24,020 bases of DNA from JBDKTH01 sp964558295. Its GTDB lineage: Bacteria > Planctomycetota > Planctomycetia > Pirellulales > Thermoguttaceae. Every line of letters begins with the position of its first letter. Positions within the stretch are counted from its first letter, which is position 1. The notes under the pieces are model-generated. The model worked only from the letters and a program-made list of their open reading frames with translations, was not told the origin of the DNA and made no database searches. The DNA is taken from contig CAZLDQ010000076.1 of NCBI GenBank assembly GCA_964558295.1, positions 1 through 24,020 on the forward strand, read 5' to 3'. Shown piece after piece: positions 1-7,917 of this stretch. Position numbers and translations under genes: made by a program.

Positions 1-1317
1 CGGACCCGCCGCACTCAGCAGCCAAGCACGACTATCCTGGGAAATGGGGCGGTTCTCACCCAAGACGAAGTAATCCCCCGCTCCAAGATACCAGGGACGA
101 TCCCCCCCCCATTGTGCGTTCGGTCCAAGGGGACACGTGTAGTAGACGTCGCGATAGAGTCGCAAATCGCCAATCTCCACCTCCAGGTGCCGAACCCCGA
201 TCGCCACGGGGCGGAGTGTCGGTGGCGGGGGCCCCGGCTTCGGAGCAAACGACCATTCGGCGGCAACACGACCATCAAAGGCAAGCGTGAACCGGCAGTC
301 AACCAGTGAGACGTCGATCTGACTCCCTTGAAGCCGATCAGGAAGATCGCCAGAGCGAGAGAATTCTAGTTTCAGGCCGTTCTGTCGTACCTCGTAATGT
401 CTATGCGCAGGGACAATCTGAACTTGAAATTCCTCCCGGCCATCGGTCAGAAGCACATGAAGCTCCCCATCCCCTTTCACTTTCTGAAGTCGGAATGAAA
501 GCCAAAGGTCGCCCACCGGATGTACGGTCTCGCTCCGCTGCAAAAAGCCCTGGTTGTATCCCGACATGTTGGTGATCGGACACCGTTGGACTTTGTCCGG
601 CTGCCCGGGCAGGCGACACCAGTGGTGATAGCTAAGCCAATCGATAGACTTCTGCTCAGACGCGGCAGCATGCAACAGCCGTCCCTCGCTCCAGACCCAA
701 CGGCTGTCTTCTTCATCCCCCAGCCAGCGCGGTGGCAACGAGTCGCGTTTCGGGACGTAGTTCGCATCGTAGACCAGCACGGCCATCGCCTGCTGCTGGG
801 CAAATGGTTTTTGTTGGATTACCCCATCCGCGTAGATTTCCCCGTCGCGAATCTCCACGGTTTCGCCCGGTAAACCAACGATCCGCTTGAGGGCGATCTG
901 GCTGGCACGCTCTGGATGACGGAACGCCGCAACCTCCCAACGCTGAGGGCGCCGAAGGGCAAACACTGATCGGCTGACCAAGAGCCACTCGCCGTCCGTG
1001 TCGGGCAGATTCATAAGACGCTTCTCAGCAAAGCCGCAGTTCGGGCAGATGATCTGGTGGTGCAGCTTCCCTTCGGTTCCATAGGCGAAACGGTATGTGC
1101 AGTCGGTACAGACGGCCTCCTGATGCGGCCCCAGTAGGGTTGGGGCCATCGAGTTGCTGGTAACCTTCATCGGCACCACGAGCCCTTCCAGATACCACGT
1201 CTGGAGGATTGCGACAGCAACCAGAACGAGGACTAACCGCTCGATAATCGAGCGGCCTACGAGGCGTTTGGGCGACGTACGGTTTTCCGCGTGTGTGGTC
1301 CACATCTGCACCATCAT
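1..1317 (-). CDS. lepB: signal peptidase I (S26) with zinc-ribbon and large internal insertion, partial
   Basis: Membrane-anchored type I signal peptidase, which cleaves signal peptides from exported proteins. The frame is open from an ATG at 1317 (or 1314, next to GAAGG) to the window edge, 439 codons, so the C-terminus is missing. A hydrophobic segment lies at residues 27-39. The S26 boxes are visible: SNSMAPTL with the nucleophile Ser56, LKRIVGLPGE with the general-base Lys144, and a C-terminal box E variant GENRPISQDSR near 421-430. Two insertions are unusual. One is a CxxC...CxxC zinc ribbon (Cys70, 73, 91, 94) between the Ser and Lys boxes. The other is about 250 residues between the Lys box and box E, reading like a beta-sandwich (LamG-like) domain. 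E. coli LepB is about 324 aa, so this protein is much larger. It is divergent from the secreted gene at 1426. The family call is firm; the fold of the insertion is inference. Confidence 0.9.
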   Translation of the reverse strand, partial: MMVQMWTTHAENRTSPKRLVGRSIIERLVLVLVAVAILQTWYLEGLVVPMKVTSNSMAPTLLGPHQEAVCTDCTYRFAYGTEGKLHHQIICPNCGFAEKRLMNLPDTDGEWLLVSRSVFALRRPQRWEVAAFRHPERASQIALKRIVGLPGETVEIRDGEIYADGVIQQKPFAQQQAMAVLVYDANYVPKRDSLPPRWLGDEEDSRWVWSEGRLLHAAASEQKSIDWLSYHHWCRLPGQPDKVQRCPITNMSGYNQGFLQRSETVHPVGDLWLSFRLQKVKGDGELHVLLTDGREEFQVQIVPAHRHYEVRQNGLKLEFSRSGDLPDRLQGSQIDVSLVDCRFTLAFDGRVAAEWSFAPKPGPPPPTLRPVAIGVRHLEVEIGDLRLYRDVYYTCPLGPNAQWGGDRPWYLGAGDYFVLGENRPISQDSRAWLLSAAGP

Positions 1318-1367
1318 ACCTTCGGGCTGCGTATGGGTCTGCCCTAGGTTCGTCGGGCCGTTTTCGC

Positions 1368-1373
1368 TACAAT
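1368..1373 (+). promoter_or_regulatory. candidate -10 element (TACAAT) for the gene at 1426
   Basis: TACAAT differs from the sigma-70 -10 consensus at one base and lies in the divergent spacer, 38 bases before the ggagg Shine-Dalgarno at 1412-1416. No convincing -35 box is seen at 16-18 bases upstream, so this is a weak call. Confidence 0.3.
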
Positions 1374-1425
1374 CGCCGCGGCCGAGAAGGGGGCAGACCA
1401 CTACTCTGCGCGGAGGCTGTATGTC

Positions 1426-4400
1426 ATGGTCGCACAAGGAGAGACACCGATCGGCGGCAAGCATCGACAGCACTCGATTCGCCCCATGCTAGCATGGCCT
1501 GCCGTTCTGGTTCTTCTGGTGGCCTCTCCGGCGTTGAGTCAGCGGCCCGGACCATCGTCACAGCAATCGGGACAACCGGTCTCTGATCCCCTCTGCTCCG
1601 ATGCGATGCGTGCCGATGCCCGATTGAACGACGTCTGTTTCGTTGATGCCAAGCAGGGCTGGGCGGTCGGCGACCGGGGAACGATCTGGTACACGGACGA
1701 CGGCGGTCGCAACTGGCGTCTCCAGGAGTCGGGCGTCACTTGCCGGCTGGAATCGGTCTTTTTTCTCAACGAGCGACTCGGCTGGGCCGTTGGCGGCTCG
1801 ACCCATCCCTACACCCACACCAGTTCTGGCATCCTACTACTGACTCGCGACGGCGGTCGGCGGTGGGTTCGCCACCACGGTTTGACCCTCCCCCTGTTGC
1901 GACAAATCCGATTCTTGGACGAGAAACGGGGCTGGGCGCTCGCATGTCCCTCGGCCATGTATCCTTCCGGCCTGTTGATCACTGAGGATGGCGGGCGCGG
2001 CTGGACCTCGATTCCTGGCGAAAAAGGGGCAGGTTGGTTAGCGGCCGACTTTGTCGAAGCATACCACGGGGCCCTGGCCGGGCGGAGCGGTTCGACCGCA
2101 GTTGTGCGCAGTGGAGCAATCGAACCGGCACGGACCCTTCCCTTCGGTTTGCGAAGCCTGACCCACATGAAACTGGTCCCCCCAAGCTATGGCTGGCTGA
2201 TCGGCCAAGGAGGCTTAGTCATGCTGACCGGCGATCTGGGGGCTACCTGGCAGACGCCTCCGGCGGAGTTGCCGGAAGGAATTGCCGACCAGTTCGACTT
2301 CGCGGCCCTGGAAGTGCGCGGCCCAAAGGCCTGGATTGCCGGCACACCTGGTACGCGGATTCTTCACAGTCCCGACGCCGGCCACTCCTGGACCGTCTTT
2401 TCCACAGGGCAACCGTTGCCGATTCGAGCCCTGGCGTTTGCCGATGATGAACACGGCTGGGCGGTCGGTGAGTTCGGTACGATCCTGATGACCGGTGACG
2501 GCGGAAAGACCTGGATGCGTCAGCATTGCGGCGGCACGCGAGCCGCCTTGCTGGGGCTGTTTAGCGAGCCAAACGATGTCCCCTTGGAACTGTTCGCCCG
2601 CCTTTCCGGCAATGAAGGCTACTTGGGCGTGATTGACTTGCTCAATCGTCGCGATTGGGAATTGCCCGACCGCGAGGAAGTCCCGGCTGACGACCGTTTG
2701 CACGAAGCGGCGATCCGTGTCGGTGCGAGTGGCGTGGATGCGGCTTGGCAGTTCCCGCTCCGGCAACGTGGACTCGGCCTGACTACCCAGCAGATTCTCC
2801 ACGGCTGGGACCTGACCAATGACAACCGCGGTCTGGAGATGCTCGAGGCCCATCTGGTCCGCGAAATCCGGCTTTGGCGTCCGGATGTCGTCGTGACCCA
2901 TGACGCCAGTCCTCAAGGCGATGCCCCCTTGGGACACCTGATCAACCAGGCCGTTTTGCAGGCGGTTGAACGGGCTCAAGATCCCACGTCGTTTGCCGAA
3001 CAAATCTCTTGGGCGGGGCTGGAGCCGTGGAAAGTCAAGAAGGTCTATGCCGTGCTCCCGCCAGGCGATCCTGGTACGACCACCCTGGTAACCGGGCAGT
3101 TGGCCAGCCGCCTGGGCTGCTCCCTGGCTGACGTGGCGGCCACCCCTCGGGGACTGCTTGATGATCGCTTCCAGGTGGCTCCAGAGACCATCGGATTCCG
3201 GCTTCTGCTCAATCGCCTGCCACAGGAACAAGGTCGCCGTGACTTTTTCAGCGGGATCGTGCTCCAGCCAGGCAGCGATGCTCGGCGGCAACTGATCGAA
3301 CCGCCGGCCGATACGCTGAAAGTGGTCCAACGCATGGCCCAAAAACGTCGCAACATGCAGGCGATTCTGGAACGGACGGATCACGACCCGCAACAGGGTC
3401 TCGGGCTCGGCGCCCAACTGGGCGATTTGACACGCGACCTGGATCCGGACGGAGCTGCCCATCTGCTGTATCATCTGGCCCAACGACAATATCGTACGGG
3501 CAAAGGGGAGATGGCGGCCGAGACTTTCGCCCTGCTGGCCGATCGCTATCCCGAACACCCTTTGACCCGTGCGGCCCTCACCTGGCTCGTGCAATACTAT
3601 GCCAGCAGCGAGACGGCTTGGCGCGTAGAGGGACCGCAGCGCAAAACGGTCCAGCAAGCTTCTGGAACCCTGAGCTCCCTGAGTTCCGCCCGGGCGATCA
3701 ACTTCACGCAACAGGAAAACCGTCCCGAACGGGCCGCCGGGTACGCTCGGCAGATTGCCGAACGCCACCCCCAACTGTTCGCCGAACCGAGCATCGGTTT
3801 CCCGTTGGCCGTGGCGGAACGCCAGCGGGGAGCAGACCGCCAGGCCGATCGGTTCTACTTGTCGCGTGCCAGTTCCAACACGCGGGATGCCTGGTGGGCC
3901 TGTGCCCAGGGGGAACAATGGTTGGCCAATCGCAGCCGTGGTGTGCCCCCCAAACCGATCCTTCGCTGCGTTGTTGCCGCGTCAAAACCACGATTGGACG
4001 GCAAACTCGACGACGCCGTCTGGCAACAGGCCAAGCCGGCCGAACTGGTCAGCCCGCACCACGACGACCACGATTGGGGTGGGATGATTCTGATGGCCTA
4101 CGACAAGGAGTTTCTCTATCTGGCCGTTCACTGCCGTCAGGCGCCGGGCGCAAAGTACGCGCCTGCCTCGGGACCGCGTCCGCACGATCCCGACCTCTCG
4201 GCTGAGGACCGAGTGGAAATCATGCTCGATCTGGATCGCGATTTCACCACCTGCTACCGGTTGACCATCGATCATCGTGGCTACGTGGCGGAAGACTGCT
4301 GGGGCGACGCGACCTGGAACCCGCACTGGTATGTGGCGGCCGCCACGGAAGACGGCCTCTGGAACGCCGAGGCCGCGATTCCCTTGGAGCAGCTCACCGG

Positions 4401-4536
4401 CCAATATCCAACCTCCGGCACAGCCTGGGCGATCGGCCTCCAGCGGATCGTCCCTGGTGTTGGCTTCCAGTCCTGGAATCAGCCCGCCGCCGCCGAGGCC
4501 ATCCCCGAGGGGTTTGGGTATCTCCTGTTCGATTAG
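1426..4536 (+). CDS. secreted YCF48 propeller / degenerate PIG-L-like / CBM9-like fusion protein
   Basis: A 1,036-residue exported multidomain protein of unknown role. The ATG at 1426 has ggagg 9 bases upstream. The signal peptide core is at about residues 21-38 and ends ASPALSQR. Residues about 65-365 carry six or so YCF48/HCF136-type beta-propeller repeats (GWAVGDRGTI, DGGRNW, DGGKTW and similar). Residues about 373-620 resemble a PIG-L/LmbE deacetylase (NRRD, LHEAA, RPDVVVTHD at 486-493, WKVKKVY), but the zinc motif HPDDE is replaced by EPNDV (381-385) and the GHPDH motif by GHLIN (503-507), so catalysis is doubtful. Residues about 640-850 are helical and TPR-like. Residues about 850-1036 resemble a CBM9/DOMON-type sugar-binding domain (LDGKLDDAVW, RVEIMLDLD). 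Family assignments come from motif recognition only. It probably works outside the cytoplasm in binding or scaffolding. A lipoprotein gene follows on the same strand. Confidence 0.85.
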   Translation: MVAQGETPIGGKHRQHSIRPMLAWPAVLVLLVASPALSQRPGPSSQQSGQPVSDPLCSDAMRADARLNDVCFVDAKQGWAVGDRGTIWYTDDGGRNWRLQESGVTCRLESVFFLNERLGWAVGGSTHPYTHTSSGILLLTRDGGRRWVRHHGLTLPLLRQIRFLDEKRGWALACPSAMYPSGLLITEDGGRGWTSIPGEKGAGWLAADFVEAYHGALAGRSGSTAVVRSGAIEPARTLPFGLRSLTHMKLVPPSYGWLIGQGGLVMLTGDLGATWQTPPAELPEGIADQFDFAALEVRGPKAWIAGTPGTRILHSPDAGHSWTVFSTGQPLPIRALAFADDEHGWAVGEFGTILMTGDGGKTWMRQHCGGTRAALLGLFSEPNDVPLELFARLSGNEGYLGVIDLLNRRDWELPDREEVPADDRLHEAAIRVGASGVDAAWQFPLRQRGLGLTTQQILHGWDLTNDNRGLEMLEAHLVREIRLWRPDVVVTHDASPQGDAPLGHLINQAVLQAVERAQDPTSFAEQISWAGLEPWKVKKVYAVLPPGDPGTTTLVTGQLASRLGCSLADVAATPRGLLDDRFQVAPETIGFRLLLNRLPQEQGRRDFFSGIVLQPGSDARRQLIEPPADTLKVVQRMAQKRRNMQAILERTDHDPQQGLGLGAQLGDLTRDLDPDGAAHLLYHLAQRQYRTGKGEMAAETFALLADRYPEHPLTRAALTWLVQYYASSETAWRVEGPQRKTVQQASGTLSSLSSARAINFTQQENRPERAAGYARQIAERHPQLFAEPSIGFPLAVAERQRGADRQADRFYLSRASSNTRDAWWACAQGEQWLANRSRGVPPKPILRCVVAASKPRLDGKLDDAVWQQAKPAELVSPHHDDHDWGGMILMAYDKEFLYLAVHCRQAPGAKYAPASGPRPHDPDLSAEDRVEIMLDLDRDFTTCYRLTIDHRGYVAEDCWGDATWNPHWYVAAATEDGLWNAEAAIPLEQLTGQYPTSGTAWAIGLQRIVPGVGFQSWNQPAAAEAIPEGFGYLLFD

Positions 4537-4711
4537 GGGGCTCCAATCTGACAATCCAGAAGCACGGAGGCTGTCACAAGAATCCGGCAAGCAGCCGCCT
4601 TGCCTTCTTCGCGGTCGCCTCGCGCTTGACAGAATCACGCCACGGGTGCGAAAATCAAACGGTTCGGAGTCTTCTCCAGTGTTTCCCCATGAGCCCCAGG
4701 CGAGGCATCAG

Positions 4712-5401
4712 GTGAGCGGGTATTGTTGGCAACAGCGTCTGGTCGTATTGCTCTTGGCTGCGGTCGGGATGACCGCTGGATGTGGGACTGGAGAGTATGA
4801 ACGTCGGCTCCAGCAACGGCTGTCGACGATGGGGCAGGAGACGGCCTTCGCCGAGTTTGGCAGCCCCGTTCAAGTGCCTGGTTCGACCCTAACGGTAAGC
4901 ATTCCCAAGGAGTTGCAGCCGGTCGACGCGGGGGGCGATCCGCAACGGGTCAAGATCCCCTTTGCCGAATTGCCCGAATGGAAGGCGACCTACGAGGGCT
5001 CGCTCGAAGACGCTGCCAAGGGAAAGCAGCATTACTACTGCTATTTGGCCGTGGCGCCCGGGGAGAATGATCCGCTGACGGCCCTTCACGGCCGGGTCAG
5101 TGGGGCGATGCCCAATACGACCGCTCCGAGCGATGTCCAAGTCGCTACGGCAAGCGGTAAGACCGACGCCTGGCGCAAGTTCCGCAGTACCGGGAAACAG
5201 AACTTCTGGTACACCGAAGCCAACGGCACCGGCCGTCTGGCCGAAATGGAAGGGGTGCTCGAGGTCTGGTCCCGCAAGGTCCCCGAGGCCAACAGCTATA
5301 TACTCATTGCCTGGCGTGTCCCCACGGTCGAAGGCAAGGACTTCATCGGACTCGACCAGAAAGGCCCGTTAATGGCCGGCAGTGTGACCGCCAAGAAATA
5401 A
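4712..5401 (+). CDS. putative lipoprotein, unknown function
   Basis: A 229-residue protein starting at GTG 4712, with gagg at 4702-4705 upstream (6-base spacing). The frame is open much further upstream, inside the previous gene, but a start here gives a clean lipoprotein signal: QQR, a hydrophobic stretch, then the lipobox TAGC (Cys about residue 24). The mature part has no motif I recognise. It reads as a compact soluble beta-rich domain of about 200 residues (GSTLTVSIPKEL, FWYTEANGTGRLAEMEGVLEVW, YILIAWRVP), similar in feel to planctomycete hypothetical lipoproteins. It lies 175 bases after the YCF48/CBM9 fusion gene on the same strand and could be co-transcribed. The gene is well supported; the function is unknown. 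Confidence 0.75.
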   Translation: MSGYCWQQRLVVLLLAAVGMTAGCGTGEYERRLQQRLSTMGQETAFAEFGSPVQVPGSTLTVSIPKELQPVDAGGDPQRVKIPFAELPEWKATYEGSLEDAAKGKQHYYCYLAVAPGENDPLTALHGRVSGAMPNTTAPSDVQVATASGKTDAWRKFRSTGKQNFWYTEANGTGRLAEMEGVLEVWSRKVPEANSYILIAWRVPTVEGKDFIGLDQKGPLMAGSVTAKK

Positions 5402-5424
5402 CGTCGCTTCAGAGGGGCCGCGGC

Positions 5425-5898
5425 TTACAACCGGCAGGGCGGATTCCCTGTGCAGACGAGCTTGTAGCGGGTGACGCCGCCGGTGGTGGTTGGACGCAAC
5501 GTCATCGGCGAGCCGCACCGTGGGCAATACTCCTGTTCAACCGGCGCCCGGCCCTCTTCTTCCGCTCGTTGGCAGGCGGCACACAGGGTCGCATTGGGCA
5601 ACGCTTCGAGCCGCTCCGCGGAGATGAGTCTGCCGCAGACTGCACACGGACGCTCGTCCGGCCAATCAGCCTCGTCGTCGACCGGGGCGACCGCCAGCCC
5701 CTTTGCACCACACTCCGGACACGCCATCTGCCCTACCATGGCCTGAAACAGCTCGATCAGGATTTCCAGATCCGGTTCGCGTCCATGACGAATCTTCCCG
5801 ATCGTCAGCAGCCATCGGATCATCCCCTCAGTGCCACAGACCTCTGTCCAGGAACACTGAGGGCAACGCAATTCGTAGTGGGGGTTGGGCTGGCTCAT
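5425..5898 (-). CDS. small multi-zinc-ribbon protein with DksA/TraR-like and topoisomerase-like fingers
   Basis: A 157-residue cytoplasmic protein built from Cys pairs. A first ribbon pairs Cys12/15 with Cys60/63 across a helical spacer (EILIELFQAMVGQ). A DksA/TraR-type C4 finger follows (CAVC 85-88, LEALPNATLCAAC 106-109). A C-terminal CPRCGSPM (125-128) with CTGNPPC (149-155) resembles the zinc fingers at the C-terminus of topoisomerase I. The frame is open to an ATG at 6060, but the leading 54 residues look non-conserved and neither start has a good Shine-Dalgarno. I prefer ATG 5898 (MSQPNPHYELRCPQC). The gene converges on the lipoprotein gene with 23 bases between stops. A nucleic-acid or RNA-polymerase-binding role is plausible from the DksA-like finger, but this is inference. 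Confidence 0.7.
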   Translation of the reverse strand: MSQPNPHYELRCPQCSWTEVCGTEGMIRWLLTIGKIRHGREPDLEILIELFQAMVGQMACPECGAKGLAVAPVDDEADWPDERPCAVCGRLISAERLEALPNATLCAACQRAEEEGRAPVEQEYCPRCGSPMTLRPTTTGGVTRYKLVCTGNPPCRL

Positions 5899-6500
5899 AT
5901 CAGCGGGCGACGCGAGCTGCGACGGTTCTTCTGGGTCATACGAGGGGGCAAAACGATTCGACCATCCCTCGCAGAGGACGAATTCGTTCCGCTCCTTTGC
6001 TTCACAACAGCCTCCTGGACTTCGCTGAACGGCAAGACTTGCCGCGGCAGTCGGTTCCATTCGTCAACGGGTTGAATTCTTCGCTGTCCGAATCAAACTG
6101 ACGGGGGGCGTCAGATCACCTGCGTGACTATGTTGTCGCATCGCATGCACGCACCCAGCCGTTGCGTGTATGCCGTGTTGGGCATCGGTCATTCATCGCC
6201 TATCACACTCCTCAAGAACCGCGTGGTGAAGGATTTTGGGTTCATCCGACTTGAGCCTACCAGCCGGCAAGCCCGATTACGAGAGCAGTTTTTGGGCCAC
6301 TGGAAGAATGGGGTGTCTGAGCTCCGACGGGAAAGTTGCCGCCAAACGCGGCGGGCAAGCCCACCGGCCATTGCCCGCCGGATGATTCACACCGTCCCTC
6401 CTCGCGTTCCGCCGTGAGGAAGAGCATCGCACAGAGTGCGAGGACTACGAGATTGGCAACCAGAGAAGCCATAAATGGCTGGCTTGGGGAGTCATGCCAA
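5899..6500. other. gene-poor spacer
   Basis: About 600 bases between two leftward genes. No frame here reads like a conserved protein. The open frames at 6124-6417 (+) and 6257-6535 (-) have no Shine-Dalgarno and no recognisable domain. The only clear structure is the palindrome at 6349-6380. The part up to 6060 could belong to a longer N-terminus of the zinc-ribbon gene. Confidence 0.5.
6349..6380. repeat. inverted repeat, copy 1 of a dispersed GGCGGGC-AA-GCCC palindrome
   Basis: CGGCGGGCAA (6349-6358) and TTGCCCGCCG (6371-6380) form a perfect 10-bp stem with a 12-base loop. Inside it, GGCGGGC-AA-GCCCACC is an imperfect palindrome related to copies at 12431-12446 and 23865-23880. It lies 120 bases beyond the 3' end of the esterase gene and has no T tract, so it is not a standard intrinsic terminator. 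Confidence 0.6.
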
Positions 6501-7373
6501 TTACTTTCCCTTTGGAGCGGCCAGGTGCTGCTCAAACCAGTTGACTAGCGCGTCGCTGGCCCGACGGCCGTCGTCGCCGTGGAAAGCGTGGGCTGCGCCG
6601 GGAATCACCACAAGATCCGCGGCTACGTGCTGCTTGCGGAACTCGGCAAGGATGTTTTGGCTGTGCTCCAGTGGGACGAGCTTGTCCTGATCGCCGTGTA
6701 CCAATAGTGTCGGCGCGTCGTCCGAGGTGACCTGCAACAGGGGTGAATAGTCGGCGGCCTTGGAGACGTCGAACCGTAGTGCCGGGTAGTTTTTGTAGTA
6801 GGACGACTCGGGCGTGGTTACCCAGGGGCGGATATCGGTCGGCGGAAAGTAGGCCACCACGGCGGCCACGCGATCGCTCACACGCAAGATTGGGTCGCTG
6901 GCCTTCGGATTGCCGTTGTCGGCCGTGGTGCCCAGGATCAACGACAAGTGGCCCCCAGCGCTGGCGCCGGTCACGCCCAGCCGCTCGGGGTCGACGCCGA
7001 ACTTCGCGGCGTTGTACCGAACAAACCGCACGCTGCGCCGCACGTCTTCAACGATCTCGGGAATCAGATACTTCGGGCTGCTGCCATGCCGGACGGCGAA
7101 GACGGTAAAGCCCTTGTCGAGAAGGGGTAAAAAACGGGGCTCAAGCTGTTCCGGGGGCGTCCATTGTGAAAACCAACCGCCGCTCACCATAAACAGCACG
7201 CCCGCGCCGTTGGCCTGCTTGGGTTTGAAGACATCGAACGTGAGTGCCAGGCCGTGTTTGTGACCATAGATGACGTCCGGCACAATCTCGACGCCTTCGG
7301 TCGCCCCTGCCGGCCCCCCACACACCATCCCAACCGCAAACACCACACCGGCCACCAACGTTCGAGTCGTCAT
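6501..7373 (-). CDS. secreted alpha/beta-hydrolase (BD-FAE / esterase-lipase type)
   Basis: A 290-residue exported serine hydrolase, probably a carboxylesterase. ATG 7373 is preceded by GAGGAGGG at 5-6 bases, which outweighs the open upstream extension to 7442. A signal peptide (TLVAGVVFAVGMVCGGPAGA) is followed by the alpha/beta-hydrolase fold. The SGGW segment fits the oxyanion-hole position. GASAGGH holds the nucleophile Ser138, HGDQDKLVP the acid Asp230, and GAAHAFHG the His262. Length and motif spacing match the BD-FAE/DLH-like family (PF20434), many members of which act on acylated carbohydrates; the actual substrate is unknown. It lies downstream, on the same strand, of the GH123-like gene but is separated from it by about 540 bases of repeats and an assembly gap, so co-transcription is uncertain. 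Confidence 0.88.
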   Translation of the reverse strand: MTTRTLVAGVVFAVGMVCGGPAGATEGVEIVPDVIYGHKHGLALTFDVFKPKQANGAGVLFMVSGGWFSQWTPPEQLEPRFLPLLDKGFTVFAVRHGSSPKYLIPEIVEDVRRSVRFVRYNAAKFGVDPERLGVTGASAGGHLSLILGTTADNGNPKASDPILRVSDRVAAVVAYFPPTDIRPWVTTPESSYYKNYPALRFDVSKAADYSPLLQVTSDDAPTLLVHGDQDKLVPLEHSQNILAEFRKQHVAADLVVIPGAAHAFHGDDGRRASDALVNWFEQHLAAPKGK

Positions 7374-7644
7374 GAAGTCCCTCCTCAGCAAGGATTGATT
7401 GATAGGCGACACTGCTCTGTTTCTCGCCCGCGAAGGCTGCAAGATAGACTTACACCGTCGCTGTACACAACTCTTCCCAAATCACACAAGGTCATTCAGC
7501 AGAGCTTACCATGGCGAATGGCGTAAGGAAAGCTTGCCGTACTAATTGGGCGCGGCAAGATTTCCAGGTATGCGCGTGCAGGTGTCCCGCGTGCGTGTCG
7601 TTTAGGTGTCTTGCCTGAGGCGTACTCTGTAGCCTCCGAGGCCA
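7374..7644. other. non-coding spacer with inverted repeats
   Basis: No credible gene. CTTGCCG (7533-7539) and CGGCAAG (7553-7559) make a 7-bp stem flanked by AAA and TTT. A bulged hairpin at 7617-7636 (GAGGCgTAC / GTAGCCTC) is bracketed by TGCCT (7612-7616) and AGGCA (7644-7648) and marks the left border of the tandem repeats. Around 7564-7590 there is weak similarity to the reverse complement of the repeat unit (CCAGGTAT, GTCCCGC). Confidence 0.5.
7441..7470 (-). promoter_or_regulatory. candidate promoter of the esterase gene
   Basis: On the minus strand, TTGTGT (7465-7470) and TATCTT (7441-7446) are 18 bases apart, about 60 bases before the Shine-Dalgarno of the hydrolase. Matches to the sigma-70 consensus are 3/6 and 4/6, so this is only suggestive. 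Confidence 0.25.
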
Positions 7645-7914
7645 GGCAGGATACCTGGCTTAACGCGCACAAGCGGGACGCTTATGCTACGACGTGGGCN
7701 NNNNNNNNNNNNNNNNNNNNNNNNNNNNNNNNNNNNNNNNNNNNNNNNNNNNNNNNNNNNNNNNNNNNNNNNNNNNNNNNNNNNNNNNNNNNNNNNNNNG
7801 GCAGGATACCTGGCTTAACGCGCACAAGCGGGACGCTTATGCTACGACGTGGGCAGGATACCTGTCTTAACGCGCACAAGCGGGACGCTTATGCTACGAC
7901 GTGGGCTGGATACC
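7645..7914. repeat. 52-bp tandem repeat array interrupted by an assembly gap
   Basis: Three complete 52-base units (7645-7696, 7800-7851, 7852-7903) and a truncated fourth (7904-7914) lie head to tail with no spacers. They are nearly identical; one visible change is CTGG to CTGT in the third. Each unit begins GGCAGGATACCTG and carries two mini-palindromes with a GGA core: CAGG-ATA-CCTG and AAGCG-GGA-CGCTT. The array stops 3 bases before the stop codon of the GH123-like gene. The 100 Ns inside it mean that the true copy number is unknown. The lack of unique spacers rules out CRISPR. Confidence 0.9.
7700..7799. other. assembly gap (100 N)
   Basis: Exactly 100 consecutive N, a conventional placeholder length. 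The same repeat unit flanks both sides, so the assembler probably broke on the array. The real length here is undetermined. Confidence 0.97.
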
Positions 7915-7917
7915 GCA

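Noticed and set aside
2215..3918. 567-codon open frame antisense to the YCF48/CBM9 fusion gene
   Set aside because: It is a shadow frame in GC-rich DNA; the plus-strand protein has signal peptide, domains and a Shine-Dalgarno, the antisense one has none.
6257..6535. Possible small membrane protein on the minus strand (MASLVANLVVLALCAMLFL)
   Set aside because: The hydrophobic stretch is suggestive, but there is no convincing Shine-Dalgarno, the remainder is not protein-like, and it overlaps a dispersed palindrome and the esterase 3' end.
7645..7914. Possible CRISPR array
   Set aside because: Units are head-to-tail with no unique spacers, and no cas gene is nearby.
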